This document shows, one piece after another, positions 49,168 to 61,926 of a stretch of DNA of 64,000 nt. This DNA comes from Fratercula arctica (Eukaryota > Chordata > Aves > Charadriiformes > Alcidae): NCBI GenBank assembly GCA_947846985.1, contig CANTUZ010000002.1:132889889-132953888 (forward strand). Reading direction: 5' to 3'. The notes under the pieces were generated by a model, which had not been told where the DNA came from, did no database searches, and saw only the letters and a list, made by a program, of their open reading frames with translations. How positions within the stretch are numbered: position 1 is the first letter of the stretch; each line of letters starts with the position of its first letter. The position numbers and the translations under genes were made by a program.

Positions 49168-50912
49168 GTCTGGAGATTCCATTCGAGATGGATCAGCTCT
49201 TTTCTGCCACCTGACCATAAGTTCTGGCACAAGGCCATAGCAACAACAAATGGTTAGCAATGGGATCATCCTGTTCAGTGTCATCTTGGGCTTAGTTGCT
49301 GGTGTAGAACCGTACCCTGCATGCCCCCCATCTCACACACAGAGTGAAGCTGTGCTCAAAGGTGGGTAAGGAGAATCACATTACATTCCCGGGACTCCAG
49401 CTATTCAGATGTCTGTCTGTCAGTTCCCTCGCTATTTTTGCAAATCGTTGGCTGATTTCAATTGGCTAGACTTAACAGAGGGCTAGACACTTCCAACTTG
49501 TGAAGCTTATACGAGATTTGTGAAAAACAGTATCTGTGACGGGGGAAGACTTAAAAAGCCCAGCATGAGAAAACAATTTTAAAAAAAGGGTTATCTATTG
49601 TCTTTGACCAATCAGCACAACTGGGCAATCAACATAAGATGTTCAAAATCAGCTTGGCATTGTTCTCCTTCTTGTATAGACAGAAACACGCCAGGGGGAT
49701 GAGTATACTGGGATGGACTGTTGGGGACATGGAGGAAAAATGGAGGTTCTCATCAGGAAAGAGAACTGAGGTCATATGGGACATGAGGAGAAACTCAGAC
49801 AAGTATGGTCAAAGTATGTGTACACAGAACACAAATGCACTTAATTACATCTATTATTCATGGAAAATTTTGTTAAATTATACTCATTAATTCTAGACAC
49901 TGGAAATAAATGTATTCAGTCTTCTTTTGTTTAGGACATTGAACTTTAAAACAGTTGAAAGAATTTTTATAGCTAGTTTTATTATGACATACCTACTTAC
50001 ATCATTCCATGAGCAGCCAAATTAAAGTCTATAGGACAAATAGTGGAATTACAGGTTTCTTGCTATAGTTAATGGTGTCAAAACCTGATCCACACCATAG
50101 AAAGGACAGTAATTAAGAAACTTCAAACAACCCGAAACCTTGGATAAACACCGGGAATATCAGAATGAAAACTTTCCTGTGAGCACTTTGAGTTCTGGCA
50201 TTCATCAGAGAGCTAAGAAACATGTGTTCCCATGCCACACCAATGCAGGGAGCAAAGATACACAAGTGCAAGTACAGAAAAGAATATTACACAAGTACAT
50301 TTTCAATTGCATCCTAAAAAAGTCAACAAAGCTTCGGGTCATCTGTTTTCCTTTATTTACAGAATCATTCATAGTTCGTTTTGGAAAGGTTGACGTGTGG
50401 ATGGCTGTCTAAAAGAATGCTGTCCTTTCCATATCATCTGGTTTGGGGCAGAGCAAAGGGTGAGTAGCAAGTACGGGTTGGGGTTTTATGCAGAGGGAGG
50501 GGAACTTACGGTGCGAACACAAGTGGATGGAGGAATTAAGAAGAATAAGGAGCAAGGAGACCACTGGCAAACCAAGCATGAGAGGCTCCGCTCCGGGGTG
50601 ATGAGCTGGGTGAAGCAGTGTGGGTAGGAAACAGGTTACAACAGGTACTTCAGGGAACAGTTTATCCAAACTGCTTCCAGGAGATAGTGTAGTTATTTCT
50701 AAGGTGATTACTACTAAATATCAAAATGATTTTGCATCCTGCCTAAATATAAACCTAATACTTTGCATTACTGGTGTACATGATAGTCTGAATGGGCGTC
50801 GTGGTTTAACCCAGCAGGCAGCCAAACACCACGCAACCACTTGCTCACCCAGTGGGGGTGGGGGAGAGAATCAGGGGAAAAAAGTAAAATTTGTGGGTTG
50901 AGATAAAAATAG

Positions 50913-50918
50913 TTTAAT
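50913..50918 (-). terminator. LTR polyadenylation signal ATTAAA
   Basis: On the minus strand the sequence reads CCTATTAAACTATT, with ATTAAA about 155 bases downstream of the TATA box. This is the usual variant signal near the end of the R region in this LTR type. Confidence 0.65.
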
Positions 50919-51073
50919 AGGACAGCAAAGAAAGATATAATAATAACGATAATAATAATAAAAGGATATACAAAACAAGGGATGCACAATGTAATTGCTC
51001 ACCACCCTCTGACTGATGCCCAGCCTGTTCCCAAGCAGCAATTGTTGATCCATGTCCCCCCCAGCCAACGCCA

Positions 51074-51081
51074 TTTATATA
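51074..51081 (-). promoter_or_regulatory. LTR TATA box
   Basis: On the minus strand the bases read TATATAAA within CTCAGTATATAAATGGC. The box lies about 225 bases from the LTR 5' end, where the U3 promoter of this family is expected. Whether it is still active cannot be told from sequence. Confidence 0.75.
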
Positions 51082-52514
51082 CTGAGCACGTCATCTATGG
51101 TATGGAATATTCCTTTGGCCAGCTTGAGTCAGTTGTCTTTTCTGTGCTCTCTCTCAGCTTCCATGGGAAGCTGGAAAAGTCCTTGATTTCCTAGCAACAA
51201 CAGAAACCAGTGCGTTATCAACATTATTCTCATCCCAAATCCAAAACAAAGCACTATACCAGCTCCTAGTAAGAAAGTTAACTCTACCCCAGCCAAAACC
51301 AGGACAATGGGAAACATGCCATCAATTTTAGCATGAAATCTTAATGGACTCCTTAAAAGGTTAATGTAATGTCAGGAAAAAAAAAGACAGGCTAGAAAAT
51401 GATCATGTTCCTTTCCAGGTGCATACCTAGCCCTGAGACCTCCAAAGACTCAGACAAGCTAGGGTTTTTCTTTCTTCTGTTGCCCAGACTATTCAAGTTG
51501 TCTCAGACCCATTACTGTCCCTCACTAGTCTGACGATAACTTTGAAGACACCTATCTAAAAAGGACGTCTTGCAGCAATTAAACGTAGCAGAATAGCGAG
51601 CTCTGTCTGATCTGGACAATGAACACCCTTTTCAACACCGCGTCAACTCTCCCAGCTGCAAAGCAAGCCTAACTGAGGCCGTACTGAAACGATGCTGGCA
51701 GTCAGGAAGCTGTCTAAGACTTTTGTCAGCGCTGCCATCATTTGTTCGGTTGAATTGGTGTCATCAATAGAGAGATATTTATTTATTTATTTTTCAAAAC
51801 TTTCCCATGTGTAAACAGGACGTATGATGCAGAGAGATCTGGGAAACATTAATTTCACACTGGAGTGACACTACAAGAGAAAATAAAAATGAAAACAATC
51901 TAACAGGAATGGTTTCATCTAATTGGACTGTGCAAAAACAATTACAGGAAAATAATTGCCTGATTGTTTAAAAGGATCGCTAATGGGCAGAGTTAAGGTT
52001 TTCTGAGTGCATTAGCTGTGTCCTTCTGAGGCTTAGATTTCTATTAAGATTCGCTTTGAATCTAAATTTCCAGAATTTATCCTTTCTCTTTCTAGAGAAA
52101 CTGTAGCATTCCTGTAATACATTTCACTTCAGCTTACTGATACATCCTTTCAACTCTGATTCCATTTTAATGTAGATTTAATCTAGGAATATAAACAAGA
52201 GATTATATTTTTTTCTGTTTATATTTGAAAGATTTATATATGCAGATTCCATTAAATACACAATCTGTTTTTCCAACACATCCTGCTGTGGACGAATGGA
52301 TGAATACAACTTTATTTTTACAGTTCAGAGGTACCTTAACACCTATTTATTTTAACAGTCTGAACCTCAAGTCTAGAGCTGGATGTCATGTACAATCCTG
52401 GAAATCTGGAGTAGTGGTTCATCAAGGTTTCTTGCTATGAGTTAGATCAGTACATGGCACAGATATTGTATTTTAGATTACTTGTGTAATTGTACTTACT
52501 ACAACATTTTTTCC

Positions 52515-52537
52515 TTTTTTTTTTTTTTTTTTTTTTT
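52515..52537. repeat. T23 homopolymer
   Basis: This is an uninterrupted T-run followed by AAAGAGG. No associated retroposon was recognised. Confidence 0.9.
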
Positions 52538-55500
52538 AAAGAGGATGTAGAAGGGAAGTCTCACTGCATGTTTAAATCTGATTTACTTTTCTACCGTTTG
52601 TATTACATATCTGTTTCCGAGTCTATTCTGGAAAACTTTTTATAGAGAAGTGCATTAAATAAAAAACATTTGTAATAATAAATTGCATGTATAGATTTTT
52701 TTTTAAGAAGTTACTTTTTTCTCATAGATATCTGCCCCTCCAAAATGCAGAATTTCAGATATCACTGCCTTATAGTGCAGGTGACATGAAAAAAAAAAAA
52801 AAAAGTGTTTCCACTTTACAATTTATGATCAGCTAGTTGTATTATGTTACAGCACATGTGGAAATAACATCAGCCTTTGGGAGCATGGTAACAGAAGAGT
52901 GACCTCTTAAAGGAAAACACATCTTTACAGATCAGATGCCAGGCATCACTTTGGGCAGTGTTTATGATTCACCATCTGGCTTTTCACAACAGTTCTAAGA
53001 GGAGTTATCCAATAAATTAATACAATAAAATTATCCTTTTTGAGGCTTTTTGTCTGCCTGTGTGACCAGCATCACTTTTCTCAGAATAGATTTTAGTTCC
53101 AAAACATCATGCATTTCCATGGTTCCAGAACTTTATTTTCTAGACAGGAAAAAGGATAATTATTCTCTGTTCAGCTAATTGATTTTAAATTACCCTTGAC
53201 TGTTTTTCAAACATCTCCAAGAGATGCTACGTGACAAGCTATGAAGTAACAGCAATCAATTTAGCAATAAATAAACAACCATTGGTATTCAATTAACATA
53301 CACAGCCACTAAAATGACATAATAACATAAAAACATCAAATTTGTTTATCTCTTTTCAAAGACCAATTTGCTTCCAATTTCATAATTATTTATTTGATCT
53401 GTAATTTACAGCTCAGAGGTGTACTGATTACTATCAATGTGAATATATGCAGATTACATATATGCATGCATATACGTTGAACAGGCACAGTATCAAGTAT
53501 TTATTAGTAGTGTATTACTTCAAAATGATATATGTATGAATGCATGTAATAGATCTATACTGTGACAGCCTTAGTCACGTGCTTGATGGTCAATTTTAGC
53601 ACATACAGCTGAAAGAAAAATTATTTTGCCTTGCATCTGTAGACCTAGAACCCTAAAACACACCTGAAGGATTTTCTGAAACTGTAGTGACACATTTGGA
53701 CTTTTTTTTTTTAATTTTACTTATTTAGATTTACAGAAGGTGTGTGTGGTTCAACAGGTGTCCAGCCTGTGCTCCTACAGTTCTTCAAATGTCGACATAA
53801 TAGTAATACATTTCTCATCCCTTCATTCCTCCCAAGTTCCAGGGATGAAATAAAGTCCCAAAATGCAGCAGGACTCATCATGCACTAGCAACACAGGTTC
53901 TCATGTATCTTGAGGAAGGGAAGGGATGAAATAGGCTTTTCAGTATGTCCAGAAAAGCAGAGCATTTGGTACTGGCATATTGAGAGAGAGGTAAATTGGA
54001 GAGGTAAGAAGCCCTCCAGAGACCTCCTTTTGTACCAATTCTCTGCCCACCCTTTCCAAAGAAAATAACCTCAGTTCAAGCATTACTGTTGATTCCAAAT
54101 ACATCAATATATACAAAGAGAAGTTGCCAGATATGCGTTCCATATTTTTAACAAAACAAACCAAAAAAAAAAAAAAAGTCACAAGTCTCAAAGATGGTTT
54201 CTGTCCTGGGAATTCTAGGATAGTACAATCTGAGCAATTACTGGGATCTCTGACTTCAGCAAAAAATTTAAGGACAGATGGAAAATTCTCTGAAGTCTTA
54301 CTATTTCTTCTTTTCACCTTTGTCCTACATGTTATGTTAGGCCAGGCTAAAAATGGACATGAACTGAGTATGGGGCTTGTTCTGACTGGACTTTCTCGAA
54401 TAGAAATAGAGTTCCATTTCTCATGAACAAGAAGGCTCCTTTACAGCTCACTGGTCATGCTATAAATTAAAGTCCCAGTTACAGAAACAGCCCAAAATAT
54501 CAAAAAATACACTAGAAGGGGGTTTGCTCTGAAGCATACATATAAAAAAGCTCCTGACAAAATGTCCAGTTTCTTCTGTTTTTTGTTTGTGCAAAGTTAA
54601 TCTTGTCTCCCTGGATACAGTTACAGTTTGTAGGACAGTTTAACTACAGTTTGACTGGGGGCATGCATCCTGTTATTCATCCAGCCTAAAGGTTAGCCAC
54701 CGAGCAAGAAATGTTCTCTGTAAATTATTACATGTAGATTCTAAATATTGATGTAGTAAGAATCAAAAAAGGCCTAAAAGTAATTAAATTATTATTCAAG
54801 TTACATGAACTTGAATTTATGGTGTTCAGCCATCAGAAAGATGAGACATATTTAATGTGGTAGAGTTACAATTTAATTATGTAGAGAATTATAATAGAAA
54901 TGTTAAAATTAGTATGAATGGTCAATGACTGAGAATGTACAGCTGTGGAAACACCAGAAGATAAAGACAGGAAAAGGACTATATGGTGAGCCTGCACAGA
55001 TGCTTCAGCATTAGCAGGTCATCAAGAACCTAGCACACATTTAGGTTGGGCTTCACAGGGCACCCAGGTGGGGACAAAAAGGATAGTGAGTAAGTCCCGA
55101 TGCTCGCAGAGGTGGGACAGGGTGGAGAGAATTATCATGTTCAGTTTCTAAAGGGAAAAAGCCCCATCCAAAAACCATATATGGTTGGTTATCTGCCGAA
55201 GAAGAATCCAAGCACATCAAGAACAAAACCTGGAAATTGCTGTCTCGTTTCCCATGTTCTCCTAAACAGATGACCTGGATACCAACTTCTTGGTGTTTGT
55301 GAACACGTAAGTATGAGAGTGGTGAGAGCTGGGATGAGCACAGACATTTTTATTTCCTTTCCACTTTAAAATAAAATCATCTGATGGTTCTATAAGGTTT
55401 CTCATTGAGATTTCCTGCACTGCTACTGCAATGCTCCAACATTACTTCCTACAATTACCTTTATTTGTTTTAACTGAAGTCTTTATTTTGGTCTAACTCT

Positions 55501-56488
55501 GTTAATTTCATTTACTGCCTAGAAAACTATGGCAGAATATGTCTTGCTGTGTCCAGCTTCATGGACACATATAAAATGATTTTTTCTATTAAGAGGCACT
55601 TAAAATGTGAATAGATCTGGAGATTACTGTCAATTTTTAAAAATAAACCTTTTGTTAATCATCCAAAATGGAATACAATGTCTTTTATTTTCTGTATTAC
55701 AAACATATTTGCTTTGTATAGAAATGTTTTCCCTGGTAAGAACAGGAAACTATTTTCAACATCAGCAGAACTACCTGGATGTAAATTAGAGCTTGAATCA
55801 ATGGTGTATGTGTTTATTTTCAGAGTGCAGACAATTTTAGTGTAGAAATGTCTGAGTAAGTAAAATGAAAAGCACCATTTTTTTGGTTTTTAATGTTTCT
55901 CACCTGTCAGTATACTTACAGATTGTACAGTGACAATCTGGAAGGCATGCTTTTCACTCCCCCAGAGTCTATCCCTGCCAGTAAATGTTATTAGCCAATG
56001 CACATAATGTTTATTATTCTCATCCTGCAAATGATGTCTGGGAAGATTTTGAGAAATCATATGAAAACCTTGAGGTTTGTCTCAATCAAAATATTTGCAA
56101 CCTAGATGCATTTTAATCTGACAAAACTGTTACTTCATACATACCTCTGCAGTCACATAAGGGAAAGAGATTACAAGTTAGACCTTATTTTCGCAGTTTC
56201 TTGGCACCAGCATTGCCAGCTGGATCATTTCTACCAAATCACCTCTGATGGCTAAGATTCATCAGTTGTCACATCATATCTGTTGAAATATGCAGTTTCA
56301 TACAAAAGCTCTGTATTTGCTACCCCTTTCTGTATGAAATGTGCTGAAATCTGAAACCGTACATATTGTTTTGGCCCTGCTACCATCAGTTTCCTTGATG
56401 AGATGTATTTGTTTTGAAGAAAAACGCTATTTCAGAGTGATCTAGTTCTCAACCTCTCCTTGATGCTGCACTGTAATTCTGAAAATTA

Positions 56489-56534
56489 GATACTAGGAGT
56501 AGGATACTACTAGATACTGATACTAGGAGTAGGA
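56489..56534. repeat. 16-bp direct repeat, 30-bp spacing
   Basis: GATACTAGGAGTAGGA occurs at 56489-56504 and again at 56519-56534. The intervening bases share TACTA and GATACT words, so this is probably stepwise slippage. Confidence 0.85.
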
Positions 56535-58400
56535 CTGCAGTGTTCAAGAGATGCTAAAGCTGTAAACAATTCTCTTTCATGCTTGTAAACTGTTCTCTCT
56601 CATGCCTGCTTTAGTTGAAACTGAAACAAGTATTTTCTTTCAAAGCAAAGGAAAAATATTTCGTTATGGTCAGCATTCATTCTCCCAGTAAACCACTCAA
56701 ATAATGAATAATGCAGTACTAATATCTAATTATTCATTTTTTTATATTATTGTGAATAACCTTTGCTGAGTGTCTAGGCATAGACACTGCAGAAAAAGGA
56801 AAAAAAAAATCCTTACATGTAATATATGAAGAAACAAAGGTCATCGAAGAGATATTAAGATAGTATTTTTTCCTTTTCTGTGATGAAAAGATGAGATAAA
56901 AGAAAAATATTAAGAATTACCCTGGGATCATGGGCTGACTTCCCAAATGAGACAATAAAATCTTCCATGCAAAGAGATTTCCTCTGTGCAAGTAAATAAC
57001 AAAACAGAAATTCACTAACGCACTATTACAACGTTAGGAAGGAGTTCTATAAAAAAGCCATAGATATTTATTAAAAAATATGTCGAGATGCCAGGCAGGA
57101 CCATTAAAATCTTTCATAAGCAATTCACTGCTGAATGAAACTTCAAGAGATTTTCATTTGTCCCTTTTAACTCACTCCCAAAGTTATTCTCAAACTTTTT
57201 GTTCTCAAAGTCGTATTTCAATACCACGCTCCCCAGTTCATAAGGCAAAAAGCTCAGTAGATAAATAGCACAAAACCAAACCATAGCAGCCTGTAGTAGA
57301 GAGTGAGACAGAATTGTGGCACTGAGATATATTGCCTCTGTATATCAATTAAGGCCCTTCTGCATCATGTACTGTATTAAATTGTTTCAACCTTTCAACA
57401 AACAAATAGCTAAATTGCCTCAGGAATAGCTTGGCTTGATGTTCTTTCTGCACTTACCTCTCCACAGGTAGTCAAAAGGTTTTAGCATCTGAAGCTATTG
57501 TTCCTTCCAGACAGTCCATGGGACAAAATGAAAAATTGTACCCTCCCTGTTGGCTCTCTGATGCTTCAGTGACTAGACATTTTTTAATCTGAAAGCAGGA
57601 AACGCTAAAGTTCTATTTGACTGAAACAGAAGTGAAAACAGAGGATTTTTATATTATGAATTGGATTCAATTAACAGTTTAATGAGCTTTTAGAGAGTGC
57701 CTGAAGTGGTTGCAAAAAGCCTTCCTCAGTGTCAGACAGGAGATCCGTCTTGCAGATGTGTAAGATTAAAGCTCTATCTAGAGAAGACAATCATAAAATT
57801 GTAGTAAAGTTAGATGAGGTTGATTCATTTTAGTTAATGAAATCCCAAGGATGAGGTGGACAGCCCCTCATCTTAGGTTTTGTATTTCTCACTGTATACC
57901 TTCTTTTTTAAAAATCGTTCCATCCAGAATCCTGATCCCCATTTGGAATATCAATGTCTAAAAAGCTTAATTACAGCTGAAAAAAGAACACTGAAAATGC
58001 ATTACAATGGTCAGTACAACTCTCTTATATGGGGAAAATTAAAGAAACTTGACTTTTATGGTCGACCAGAATTAGGAGTGAGGGGCAATATGACTTTTGT
58101 CTATGAATATGCAATGGCAGTAAGCATCAAATAAAGAAATTACTATTTAAGTTGAAGAACACTGTTGTCAAGAAAAGAAATGTATACAAATTGACCATAA
58201 ATTAATTTAGATTAGAAATTAGAAGTTTCCAAAACACTAGGGCAGTCAGCCTTCTCATTGGAAAAGTGGTGTAATATATGTCTTTGAAAACAGAATTTTG
58301 TAAGTTTCTGAAGGATGATAAGGCCTACTGCTTGTAATAGCAGGTGACCACACTGAGGAGGCTATTCTTTGTCCTTTGTCCCTCTGTGCAATTCACAGGT

Positions 58401-58650
58401 CTTAAATTGAAAGAGGGTAGATTTAGATTAGATATTAGGAAGAAATTCTTTACTCTGAGGGTGGTGAGACACTAGAACAGGTTGCCCAGGAAGTTGTGGA
58501 TGCCCCATCCATGGAAGTGTTCAAGACCAGGTTGGATGGGGCTTTGAGCAGCCTGGTCTAGTGGAAGGTGTCCCTCCCATGACAGGGGGGGTGGAACTAG
58601 ATGATCTTTAAGGTCCCTTCCAACTCTAACCATTCTGTGATTCTATGATC
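58401..58650 (+). mobile_element. CR1 LINE 3'-end fragment, well preserved
   Basis: CTTAAATTGAAAGAGGGTAG opens the fragment. It is followed by the classic CR1 end: ATTAGGAAGAAATTCTTTAC, AGGTTGCCCAGGAAG, GATGCCCCATCCATGGAAGT, TGGATGGGGCTTTGAGCA, AACTAGATGATCTTTAAGG, TCCCTTCCAACTCTAACC and ATTCTGTGATTCTATGATC. It departs little from the recalled consensus, so it is probably the youngest CR1 here. The 5' truncation leaves only the end of ORF2 and the 3' tail. Confidence 0.96.
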
Positions 58651-59695
58651 TACATCCTTTTGGAATCTACCATAAATTTTACAATTCAAATCCTACCAGT
58701 GAACTCTTCTTACAGTGTATGGTGGTCACAATAAGGCAATGTTGCACTTGCTTCAAACAATGGCAAACTCACATGTGTTTCAGTACAGACAGGATTTCAC
58801 ATTTGTCTTTATAAAATAAAAACCCCTGAAAAAAATGAGGTTTATGTCAACTTACATAAAACTGTTCTCCCTGAGAAAGAAAGGGTTTCACCTCTTCCAT
58901 CATTTGGAAAAGATCTTTAGTATATCTTAACTCTTCATTGATTCTCTATGGTATTCAAAGTGTCATCTAATGTGTCATCATTCACCTAATACCTGAATTC
59001 ATCTTCCTTTCTGGTACCTGTTGCCAAGGAGAGAGTTCAAGTACACTAACATCATATCTATTCTCCATGGTAGTGTAGGGACAACACGAAAATACTGTGA
59101 ATTTCTTTTCCCCATAGATCACAGAACTGGTTCTGGGGTGTAACTGTTCCATACAGTTCCTTTCCTATAAGCAATACCGTTCTGTTCTTGCTAATCATGT
59201 ACACAGGAGGGGTTATCACTGTTTCCTCATCCTTATGCTGACCAACATAAAATATTTTGCTTCGCTATCAGAAAATGCAAAAATTTGTAAATTTTGCCAG
59301 AGAAGAAAAATTATGGACTAACAGGTTCTTTCAAATGGGTTACTACAAAAGGAAGAGTGGCTTGTTCTGAATTACAGGAAGATTAAAAAATTGATACTAG
59401 GCCTTATGAACAGATCAAGATGTATCAGTCATAATAATGTTTGTTAAAAAGAACATTTAAAATGTCCTAGCTTTTCCTTAATCAACATTTTAGAAAAGAT
59501 TCTAATAAACATATTGACTTCAACAGGATTTTTCTGTACCTTGGAGTCCCATAAAATAAGGCACATGACTCTTTATTTACTTTCACCTCAATGCTGAAGT
59601 AGAAAAGTTCATTTTGATGGAGAAAGCAAATAGGTTTTGTTCTGATGTTTTCAAAGTGAATCATTTAATCTTTGCCTGTTTGAAAGCATTAAAAT

Positions 59696-59764
59696 AAAAC
59701 ATCTTCTGTTTCTGGCACAAACTGTTCACCCATTTGAGTTCCTAAATACTTGTGGTCCTTCTGA
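59696..59764 (+). repeat. Unidentified 69-bp repeat, copy A
   Basis: This block aligns without gaps to 60713-60781. I count 14 differences by eye, 12 of them transitions. Shared words include GGCACAAA/AGCACAAA, TTCACCCATT, AAATAC and GTGGTCCT. Weaker similarity may continue to about 59800. The family is unknown to me. Confidence 0.85.
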
Positions 59765-60712
59765 AATTCATTTGATTTAATATTCATGGAAAAATTCACT
59801 TAGCTCTAATTTTTACAAGTAACAGATACAGTCAAGAGCAAACTCTCCATCAAACACATCATCTTTCCTTACTGCCCCAAAACGAGTTTTAATCTCCTTG
59901 AAAACACTTGCTATTCAGATTTATTTGATGAATAGGTCTTGTTCAGGAATTCAATTTGCTAACTTATAACCTTACTCTTGATGGGGACTACGTAATCAAA
60001 GTTGCTCATTTTGCAGCCACTACAGCATGAGCTTTTTCACAGCTTGGCTAGAGTAGAAAGGTTTTTATAATAAGGATCTGGTAGACAGCAGTGTACCGGA
60101 TATTAGACTTGTCCCAGAGGGTCCATTCTCCTATAGCTCTGCATGCATAATGGCAGAAGAAGGATATAGCCCCTTGATCTTTAGCACAGAAAAAATAAGA
60201 AATCAATTATGTCTGACTTTCTAGCAATGTTCTGCTATTAATTACATTTAATGGTTACAAAACTCACATGTAGGCATCCTTATGAAGAAATAAAGAAGCA
60301 AAGGGCCAAGGAGCCAACACATGACTAAACAGGGCACCAGCTTTTGAATTAATACGTGTAAAGCTGCCAGAGCTGCCTTGCATACACAAAAAGTTCTGTT
60401 CAGCCCCACCCAAAATCTGAGGAAAGCTTTTCCTGTTCTGATTTTTCTTTTCTTATTGAGGCTGTGCACAGTGAGGAATCTCAGAAGAGTCTTAGAAGGT
60501 AGATTTGATTAATCCAGTTACCACTTACGGTATATACTTTGTAAAGCACTGAATACTGGCTTAAGCAAGTAAAAGTTTAACATTATGTCATTTCTGGAAA
60601 TACTGACTGTTTTAATGTTACATTTTAGTCTAGGTTGGTAAGTAGCACATCTGTTCGTTTGTTTCATGTTCATTCTCAGATAAATTAATAAATGTTTAAA
60701 AATGGAGGACCT

Positions 60713-60781
60713 AAAACGTCTTTTGTTTTTAGCACAAAGCATTCACCCATTGGAGCTTCCAAATACCCGTGGTCCTCCTGA
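60713..60781 (+). repeat. Unidentified 69-bp repeat, copy B
   Basis: This is the second copy of the block at 59696-59764, in the same orientation and about 1.02 kb downstream. The excess of transitions suggests long neutral divergence. It may be a fragment of an old interspersed repeat or of a local duplication. Confidence 0.85.
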
Positions 60782-61896
60782 AAACCAACATTAATTTTCA
60801 TATTAACAGAAACGTGCATTCACATAATGGCATTCAAATTATTTATTCCACATTTTTAGTGACTGTAATTGTTCCTCTCTCTTGTGATGGTTAACAGTAT
60901 CAGTGAGTAGGACTAAACCAATAATTTTCAGGTAATAATTTATTTGCTGAAATATGTGAGGTTAGGCACCCAAACACTATCTGTGAAGTAAAGTCAAATA
61001 TGTTTGAACCAGGGAGAAAACTGGAAACATCAACAATTTATTTTCCCACTTCCAAACATTTTGATTTTTCAGGGGAGTTTCCCAAGCGGACATGGACACT
61101 ATTTTCAACTGAAAGAGGAGGCTGATTGTCAAAGTAACTTTTAATTTCTTTTGCTTTGGTTGCAAATCTCATTAAATAAAATATTCCTTGTTAAGCTGCA
61201 CTTTTTTACAGACAAAAGTCCTCAAAATACTTAGGATTGTTCCTTTGGGAAATCAGAAAAAAACAACCCACAGTAAATGTAATCAGTATTTCTTCCTTTT
61301 CTTTTTTTTTTTCCCATTTTTTTAAATATCTTTAAGCAAACAGCAACCAAACAGACACAGCAGCCTAGTCTCTTCTTTGCTCACTTATTGGCATTTACTT
61401 TTATGATTGAGGTCCTCATGCATTGGATAGGGATATTGATAGAAGAGCAACTTTCTTTTAATCCAGAACCTCTGCTTAAATTCTGTTCCCAGCAGCGACT
61501 CCGTCTGAATTTGTGAAGCACAGTTCTGGTGCAGGCGGTGAGCGGTGCCTAGCGAAGTACAGCAGCTGTGCTAATCTTTTCCCTAAATTTTACGGCTCTT
61601 AGATCTGCTTTAATTATAGGGACTCAAAACTGGGAGGGACCACCTATGTCATTAAGAACAGTCTCCTGGCATCACAAACAACTACATCATATAATATCTT
61701 TCATAAACCAATTATACTTTTCTTACTTCATCTGTTTCACACACAATAGCACCAGATTACAAAGGGACTTAAAACAGAAGCATCTGTTGAGCCAGGCTTA
61801 TATCATATATCTCTGAATAATGTCTGATGACTTTTGGTAGTTTAAAGGATAGGATTTCTTTTTAGTGAATCATTAGTGATGCTGACTGGGGATTCA

Positions 61897-61926
61897 AACC
61901 AGCATATATCTAACCAGCATATATCA
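61897..61926. repeat. 15-bp tandem duplication
   Basis: AACCAGCATATATCT at 61897-61911 is followed directly by AACCAGCATATATCA, with one mismatch at the last base. Confidence 0.85.

Larger units (their letters stand above)
46979..50796. other. Non-coding DNA with simple repeats
   Basis: No gene was recognised. A G-rich run lies near 47627-47649. Simple repeats at 48838 and 49140 are listed. The 83-codon frame at 49639-49890 has no known domain. Confidence 0.55.
50797..51306 (-). mobile_element. Solo LTR, ERVL-like, with 5-bp target duplication
   Basis: This long terminal repeat is about 510 bases long and reads 5' to 3' on the minus strand. It is bounded by ATGGG at 50792-50796 and ATGGG at 51307-51311. 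A 5-bp target duplication is typical of ERVL-class elements. The minus-strand 5' end is TGTCCTGGTTTTGGCTGGGG. The other end reads GGTTTAACCACGACG, where the usual terminal CA is changed to CG. A TATA box (51074-51081) and an ATTAAA poly(A) signal (50913-50918) are in the expected order, and an AAT-rich stretch lies at 50938-50961. No internal gag/pol/env sequence adjoins it, so it is a solo LTR left by recombination between two LTRs. The end sequences match, from memory, an LTR family abundant in neoavian birds. The exact family name is not certain. Confidence 0.92.
51307..58400. other. Non-coding DNA, no gene recognised
   Basis: AT-rich unique sequence with a T23 run at 52515-52537, A-runs at about 52790-52805 and 54165-54178, and a 16-base direct repeat at 56489-56534. 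The 84-codon open frame at 57880-58134 matches no known family. The part at about 51700-52080 is compact and repeat-free and could hold regulatory sequence, but this is unproven. Confidence 0.55.

Noticed and set aside
51129..51317. 62-codon minus-strand frame with hydrophobic segment
   Set aside because: It lies within the U3 region of the solo LTR, which is non-coding in this element class.
57880..58134. 84-codon open frame, + strand
   Set aside because: No known family, and no exon-like splice signals that I could defend. The length is within chance expectation for AT-rich DNA of this size.
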